A DNA stretch of 64,000 bases from NCBI RefSeq assembly GCF_003325375.1, contig NZ_CP030862.1, positions 747,501 to 811,500 on the forward strand. The letters are read 5' to 3'. This DNA comes from Streptomyces globosus. GTDB taxonomy: Bacteria; Actinomycetota; Actinomycetes; Streptomycetales; Streptomycetaceae. How positions within the stretch are numbered: the first letter of the stretch is position 1; each line of letters begins with the position of its first letter. Positions 59,979-64,000 of this stretch are shown here, piece by piece. Made by a program: the position numbers and the translations under genes. The notes under the pieces were generated by a model. That model was not told where the DNA came from. It did not search any database and saw nothing but the letters and a program-made list of their open reading frames with translations.

Positions 59979-61025
59979 ATGTCCGTCACCCAGGTTGCCG
60001 CCTACGCCGCCCCCTCCGCGAAGGCGCCGCTGGAGCGCACCACCGTCCCGCGCCGCCCCGTCGGCGAGCACGACGTCCTCATCGAGATCAAGTACGCGGG
60101 TATCTGCCACTCCGACATCCACCAGGCCCGTGACGGCTGGGGGGAGGGGATCTTCCCGATGGTCCCCGGCCACGAGATCGCCGGCGTCGTCGCCGAGGTC
60201 GGGCCGGGCGTCACGCGGTACGCGGTCGGAGACCGGGTCGGCGTCGGCTGCTTCGTCGACTCCTGCCGGACCTGCGAGTACTGCCTGCGCGGGCAGGAGC
60301 AGTACTGCGTCGAGGGCATGACCGGCACCTACAACGCCCTCGACCGCAGCGGGGAGCCCACGTACGGCGGCTACTCCACCCACCTCGTCGTGGACGAGAA
60401 CTACGCGGTCCGCATCCCCGACGCCCTGCCCCTGGACCAGGCGGCACCGCTGCTGTGCGCGGGCATCACCCTGTACTCGCCGCTGCGGCACTGGGGCGCG
60501 GGCCCGGGCAAGAAGGTCGCCGTCGTCGGGCTCGGCGGCCTCGGCCACATGGGCGTGAAGATCGCGAACGCGCTGGGCGCGGAGGTCACCGTCCTGTCGC
60601 AGAGCCTGCGCAAGCAGGAGGACGGCCTGCGCCTGGGAGCCACGCACTACCGGGCGACGAGCGACCCCGCGACCTTCACGGAGCTCGCCGGCACCTTCGA
60701 CCTCATCGTCTCGACGCTGGCAGTCCCGGTGGACCTCGACCGCTACCTGGCGCTGCTGAAGGTCGACGGCGCCCTCGTCAACGTCGGCGCCCCGGAGGAG
60801 CCGGTCAGCCTGAACCTCTTCTCGGTGATCACGGGCCGCCGCACCCTCGCCGGGTCGATGATCGGCGGCATCGCCGAGACGCAGGAGATGCTGGACTTCT
60901 GCGCCGAGCACGGCCTGGGCGCGGAGATCGAGGTGATCGCCGCGGACCGCGTCAACGAGGCCTTCGAGCGCGTCCTCGCGAGCGACGTCCGCTACCGCTT
61001 CGTCATCGACGCGTCCACGATCTGA
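59979..61025 (+). CDS. Zinc-dependent alcohol dehydrogenase (cinnamyl-alcohol type)
   Basis: A 348-residue NAD(P)-dependent zinc alcohol dehydrogenase. Catalytic zinc ligands are in [12 protein letters not shown] near residue 40 and PGHEIAGVV near 63; the four-Cys structural zinc site is [15 protein letters not shown] near 95-109; the cofactor loop is [14 protein letters not shown] near 178. The pattern is that of YahK/AdhC-type aldehyde reductases. GAGGAG precedes ATG 59979. The divergent MmyB-like regulator is its likely controller. Confidence 0.92.
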   Translation: MSVTQVAAYAAPSAKAPLERTTVPRRPVGEHDVLIEIKYAGICHSDIHQARDGWGEGIFPMVPGHEIAGVVAEVGPGVTRYAVGDRVGVGCFVDSCRTCEYCLRGQEQYCVEGMTGTYNALDRSGEPTYGGYSTHLVVDENYAVRIPDALPLDQAAPLLCAGITLYSPLRHWGAGPGKKVAVVGLGGLGHMGVKIANALGAEVTVLSQSLRKQEDGLRLGATHYRATSDPATFTELAGTFDLIVSTLAVPVDLDRYLALLKVDGALVNVGAPEEPVSLNLFSVITGRRTLAGSMIGGIAETQEMLDFCAEHGLGAEIEVIAADRVNEAFERVLASDVRYRFVIDASTI

Positions 61026-61031
61026 CCGGCC

Positions 61032-61058
61032 CCCGCCCGGCTCACCGCACCGGGCGGG
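61032..61058. terminator. Hairpin shared by adh and msrA
   Basis: CCCGCCCGG pairs with CCGGGCGGG around a nine-base loop, between convergent genes. Confidence 0.6.
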
Positions 61059-61070
61059 ACCTCCGCACCC

Positions 61071-61739
61071 TCACCCGCCGGCGGCCGGCGCGATGCCGAT
61101 CGGGCAGGACACCCCGGTCCCGCCGATCCCGCAGTACCCGGCCGGGTTCCTGTCCAAATACTGCTGGTGGTAGGCCTCCGCAGGCCAGAAGGGCCGGTCG
61201 GCAGCCGGGAGGACCGCCGTCGTGATCGGGCCGTACCCGGAGGAGGCCAGTACCTGCTGGTAGGCGTCGCGCGAGGCCTCGGCCGCGGACTGCTGGGCGG
61301 GGGAGTGCGTGTAGACCGCCGAGCGATACTGGGTGCCCACGTCGTTGCCCTGGCGGAAGCCCTGCGTCGGGTCGTGGGCCTCCCAGAACACCTTCAGCAG
61401 GGTCCCGTACGAGACGGCAGCCGGGTCGAAGACCACCCTGACGACCTCCGTGTGGCCGGTCCGGCCCGAGCACACCTCCTCGTACGTCGGGTTCTGCGTG
61501 TAGCCGCCCTGGTAGCCGACGAGCGTGGTCCACACGCCGGGGACCTGCCAGAACTTCCGCTCCGCGCCCCAGAAGCAGCCCAGCCCGAAGTCCGCCGTCT
61601 CCAGGTGCGCGGGGTAGGGGCCCGCGAGGGGGTTGCCGAGGACCGTGTGCACGGGCGGCAGGGCGAAGAGGGGCTCGGGGCGGCCGGCGAGGGCCTCCTC
61701 GGCGGTGGGCAGCTCGGGCGTGCGCCGGTACGAGAACAT
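61071..61739 (-). CDS. msrA: Peptide methionine sulfoxide reductase A
   Basis: A 222-residue MsrA that repairs the S form of methionine sulfoxide in proteins. The active site [13 protein letters not shown] is near residue 52, GYQGG near 75, and [22 protein letters not shown] near 121. A resolving Cys is likely in the C-terminal GVSCPIG. ATG 61739 follows AAGGAGG. It converges with the alcohol dehydrogenase gene. Confidence 0.95.
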   Translation of the reverse strand: MFSYRRTPELPTAEEALAGRPEPLFALPPVHTVLGNPLAGPYPAHLETADFGLGCFWGAERKFWQVPGVWTTLVGYQGGYTQNPTYEEVCSGRTGHTEVVRVVFDPAAVSYGTLLKVFWEAHDPTQGFRQGNDVGTQYRSAVYTHSPAQQSAAEASRDAYQQVLASSGYGPITTAVLPAADRPFWPAEAYHQQYLDRNPAGYCGIGGTGVSCPIGIAPAAGG

Positions 61740-61796
61740 GGATCGCCTCCTTGGATGACTGTTCAACGGACCGGGGCCGCGCAGGATTCCCGCCCG

Positions 61797-62900
61797 CTAT
61801 GCCCGCCGGGCCGCGACGCGGACCGCCCAGTCGCGGGCGTGCGCGTACCGCCGCTCCGGCCGGGCGTGCCGCGTCCACGGCAGTGCCCCGACGTACCCGT
61901 CGACGGCGCGGAACTGCTCGACCGCCTCCGCGTCCCGGTCCTGCCAGAACAGCATCCACGCGAGCATGTGCCGCATCGCCGCCGTGCGCCGGTCGCCGGG
62001 CGCGGCCGCAGCCAGGTCGGCGAGCGCCGCGTCGACCGCCTCGACGACCTCCGGCCGCCTGTAGTGGTCCTGGAGGCCCTGCTCCCCGGACTCGTCCTCG
62101 AAGTACGCGATCAGCGGCAGCAGGCCGAGCAGCTCCCCGGGCCGCGCCCCCTCGGCCGCCCGGCGGGCGAAGCCGAGCGCCAGCTCGTGCGAGCCGCGAC
62201 ACCGGGCCGTCCAGTACTCGACGGCGGCGGTGTGGGCGCACAGCAGCCGGGGCGCCCGCGCGGTGATCCGCCCCCACAGCTCCTCGTACCGCTCGTGCGG
62301 GTACCCCAGGCCGGTACCGACGCCCTGTTCGACGACGTACGGAACCGGGTCGGCGGGATCGGCGGCCTCCTGCGCGGCGTGCGCGGCGCGCTGCGCAGCC
62401 AGCAGCAGCTCGCGGAAGAGCCGGAACTGCTCCTGCGTACGCGCCGCACCGCGGGCCCCGCGCACGTCCCACGCGGCCCGCACTGCGGCGTCCGCGCCGA
62501 CGAGGGCCGCCGCCGCGTCGCCCGGCCGGGCGGCCTTCCACGCGGCAAGCCAGGCGCCGTCGTGCGCGGCGGACCCGGCGAGGACGCCGACCCGGCGCCG
62601 CCGCTCCTCCCAGTCCCGCCCCGCGGCCGCAACCCAGTCGGCGGCGGCCCCCCAGTCCCCGCACGCGACGGCGCCCAGGCAGGCGGCCTCGTCGGCGGTG
62701 ACGGGCTGGTCGTGCACGGTGTCGAGCTCGCCCTCGGGCACGAACCCGAGCGCACCGACCGCACCGGCCTGCGCGGCGCGCTCCTGTTCCTGCGCCCAGG
62801 CGGGCCCGCCGCCGGAGCGGGAGGCGGCCTGCCGGACCGGCCGCACACCGAACACACCGAGAACGGCGGGCAGCAGCCCCCGCGCGGTGCGCCCGCTCAC
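61797..62900 (-). CDS. Unknown actinobacterial protein, paralogue of the next gene
   Basis: A 367-residue mostly helical, Ala- and Trp-rich protein without signal peptide or recognised domain. Its C-terminal half matches the protein at 63282 well: VPYVVEQGVGTGLGYPHERYEELWGRI against VPYLTELAVARGLGYPEAEFDRLWAQI, and VDGYVGALPWTRHARPERRYAHAR against IDGYVGALPWSASQDPAAQYAVYR. The helical pattern suggests a TPR-like fold. The two are tandem duplicates. Function unknown. Confidence 0.75.
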   Translation of the reverse strand: MSGRTARGLLPAVLGVFGVRPVRQAASRSGGGPAWAQEQERAAQAGAVGALGFVPEGELDTVHDQPVTADEAACLGAVACGDWGAAADWVAAAGRDWEERRRRVGVLAGSAAHDGAWLAAWKAARPGDAAAALVGADAAVRAAWDVRGARGAARTQEQFRLFRELLLAAQRAAHAAQEAADPADPVPYVVEQGVGTGLGYPHERYEELWGRITARAPRLLCAHTAAVEYWTARCRGSHELALGFARRAAEGARPGELLGLLPLIAYFEDESGEQGLQDHYRRPEVVEAVDAALADLAAAAPGDRRTAAMRHMLAWMLFWQDRDAEAVEQFRAVDGYVGALPWTRHARPERRYAHARDWAVRVAARRA

Positions 62901-63281
62901 GAACGCGCCCCCGACCCGCGCAGCGGCACGGCGTTGCGGCGCAGACGGAAGCCTGCGGGCAGGACGAAGGCGCGCGGAGCGCGCGGCGAAGCGCCCATGT
63001 AGGACAGATCCCCCCGGGAACGTGCGGTACGGACGCCCCGCCGGCCGCGCGCGGTGGTCGGCCGCGCACCCGGTCTGCCGGTGGGGCGTGCTGGTCGGGC
63101 TCCGGCCGCGCCATGGTCAGTGGCGGGCCGGCACCGGGCCGGCCGGTCGGCCTTGCAGGGGATCATGCGGCCTGCCCCTCGCCCACGGCAACCTGCCGAC
63201 CACGCACTGCACGCTTTCACCCGGAACGTCCACCCCCGGCCGCCCCCGCCGGCCCGCCCCCTCGGCGCGGCCGGCGCCCGG
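62901..63281. other. Intergenic stretch, nothing recognised
   Basis: 381 bases between the tandem paralogues. No credible gene, RNA or strong hairpin was seen; it should contain the promoter of the 61797-62900 gene, read leftward. Confidence 0.45.
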
Positions 63282-64000
63282 TCAGTGCGGCAGCGTCGCC
63301 GGCGACCCCCCGTTCGCCTCGTACCCGGCGACCGCCAGCGCGCGGTACACCGCGTACTGCGCCGCCGGGTCCTGCGAGGCCGACCACGGCAGGGCGCCGA
63401 CGTAGCCGTCGATGTGCCGCACCTGCTCCATGGCCTCCGCCCACCGCTCCATCGGTACGAGGAAGGACAGCAGCATGTGCCGGACCAGCGGGAGCACCGG
63501 GTCGTCCGGGCGGGCGTGGTGCACGGCGTACATGGCGCCCTCCACGGCGCGCGTGACGACGGCGCTCTCCCAGTAGTTGGTCAGCACCACCTCGGGCGTG
63601 TGCTCGTACACCGCGAACAGCGGCAGCGCCGTGAGCAGGGAGCCCTTCGGGGCGCGGGCGGCGGCCGCGTGCGCGAACGCGTCGGCCTTCTCGCGCGAGC
63701 CGTGCCACTTCTCGCACCAGTACTGCAGGGCGGCCAGGTGCGCGCCCATGTGGTGCGGGGCGCGGTCGATGATCTGCGCCCACAGCCGGTCGAACTCGGC
63801 CTCCGGGTAGCCGAGGCCGCGGGCGACCGCCAGCTCCGTGAGGTAGGGGACGGGGTCGCCGGGGGAGAGCAGCGCCGCCTTGCGGCAGGCCTCGCGGGCC
63901 TCCTCCAGGATGATCCGGTGGTCGTCCGAGCCGACGCCGCCGGAGTGCCGCCAGGCCTGCTGCACCAGCAGTTCGGCGTGGACCTGGGCGCCGCCCGCGT
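63282..64000 (-). CDS. Unknown helical protein, partial at the window edge
   Basis: At least 238 residues of a protein whose 5' end lies beyond the window (the frame stays open to the last bases). It is the paralogue of the 61797 protein, with the signature stretches GLGYPEAEFDRLWAQIIDRAPHHMGAHLAALQYW and HIDGYVGALPWS. No family function is known to me. Confidence 0.75.
   Translation of the reverse strand, partial: AGGAQVHAELLVQQAWRHSGGVGSDDHRIILEEAREACRKAALLSPGDPVPYLTELAVARGLGYPEAEFDRLWAQIIDRAPHHMGAHLAALQYWCEKWHGSREKADAFAHAAAARAPKGSLLTALPLFAVYEHTPEVVLTNYWESAVVTRAVEGAMYAVHHARPDDPVLPLVRHMLLSFLVPMERWAEAMEQVRHIDGYVGALPWSASQDPAAQYAVYRALAVAGYEANGGSPATLPH

Overview
The window is high-GC actinobacterial DNA and is almost certainly a Streptomyces chromosome. 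The afsQ1/afsQ2/afsQ3-sigQ cluster, the class III adenylate cyclase, the AccA2/PccB/AccE/BirA carboxylase set, HutH with its MIO context and the XRE-DUF397 pair are all typical of that genus. The gene order is, from memory, the same as a core-chromosome block of S. coelicolor (roughly SCO4884 to SCO4956). No rRNA, tRNA, CRISPR array or replication origin was seen.

Bases 1-2906 hold the 3' end of an acyl-CoA mutase large subunit, a LysE-type exporter and an M20 amidohydrolase. Bases 3051-10140 are a nucleoside uptake and breakdown block: substrate-binding lipoprotein, ABC ATPase, two permeases, cytidine deaminase and thymidine phosphorylase. Bases 10257-16563 carry regulators and accessory genes (STAS protein, SigX5-type sigma factor, MFS exporter with divergent LysR, LuxR-type regulator, cupin, hydrolase). 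Adenosine deaminase follows (16679), then a run of secreted and membrane proteins. Next come deoC with two aldehyde dehydrogenase-family genes, a uridine-kinase-like gene, the sigQ/afsQ cluster, and the deoD-phosphomutase operon with a flavoprotein and a DeoR-family regulator beyond it.

The nucleoside genes appear to form one regulon. A 14-base palindrome close to TCTACGCGCGTAGA occurs six times, in front of the lipoprotein, the ABC operon, deoA, add, deoC and deoD. In several cases it lies inside or against a promoter that looks leaderless. Together the products would import nucleosides, deaminate them, split them by phosphorolysis, isomerise (deoxy)ribose-1-phosphate, cleave deoxyribose-5-phosphate and oxidise the acetaldehyde released.

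Bases 39567-47353 are the mobile part. Two IS607-type elements (serine recombinase TnpA plus RNA-guided nuclease TnpB), both 2182 bp by my reading but clearly diverged, lie in opposite orientation around accA2 and a small membrane-protein gene. One has split a dienelactone-hydrolase gene, and removing it at a GG dinucleotide restores the reading frame exactly. Their right ends stay alike at the nucleotide level across a frameshift in tnpB, as expected if that stretch makes a guide RNA.

Bases 47354-64000 are mostly core genes: maf, a tiny membrane protein, accE, pccB, birA, adenylate cyclase, an enoyl-CoA hydratase, a GGDEF protein, hutH, a LAxTG-type surface protein, an L,D-transpeptidase, a decayed GNAT acetyltransferase, an alcohol dehydrogenase with a divergent MmyB-like regulator, msrA, and two tandem paralogues of unknown function, the last running off the window.
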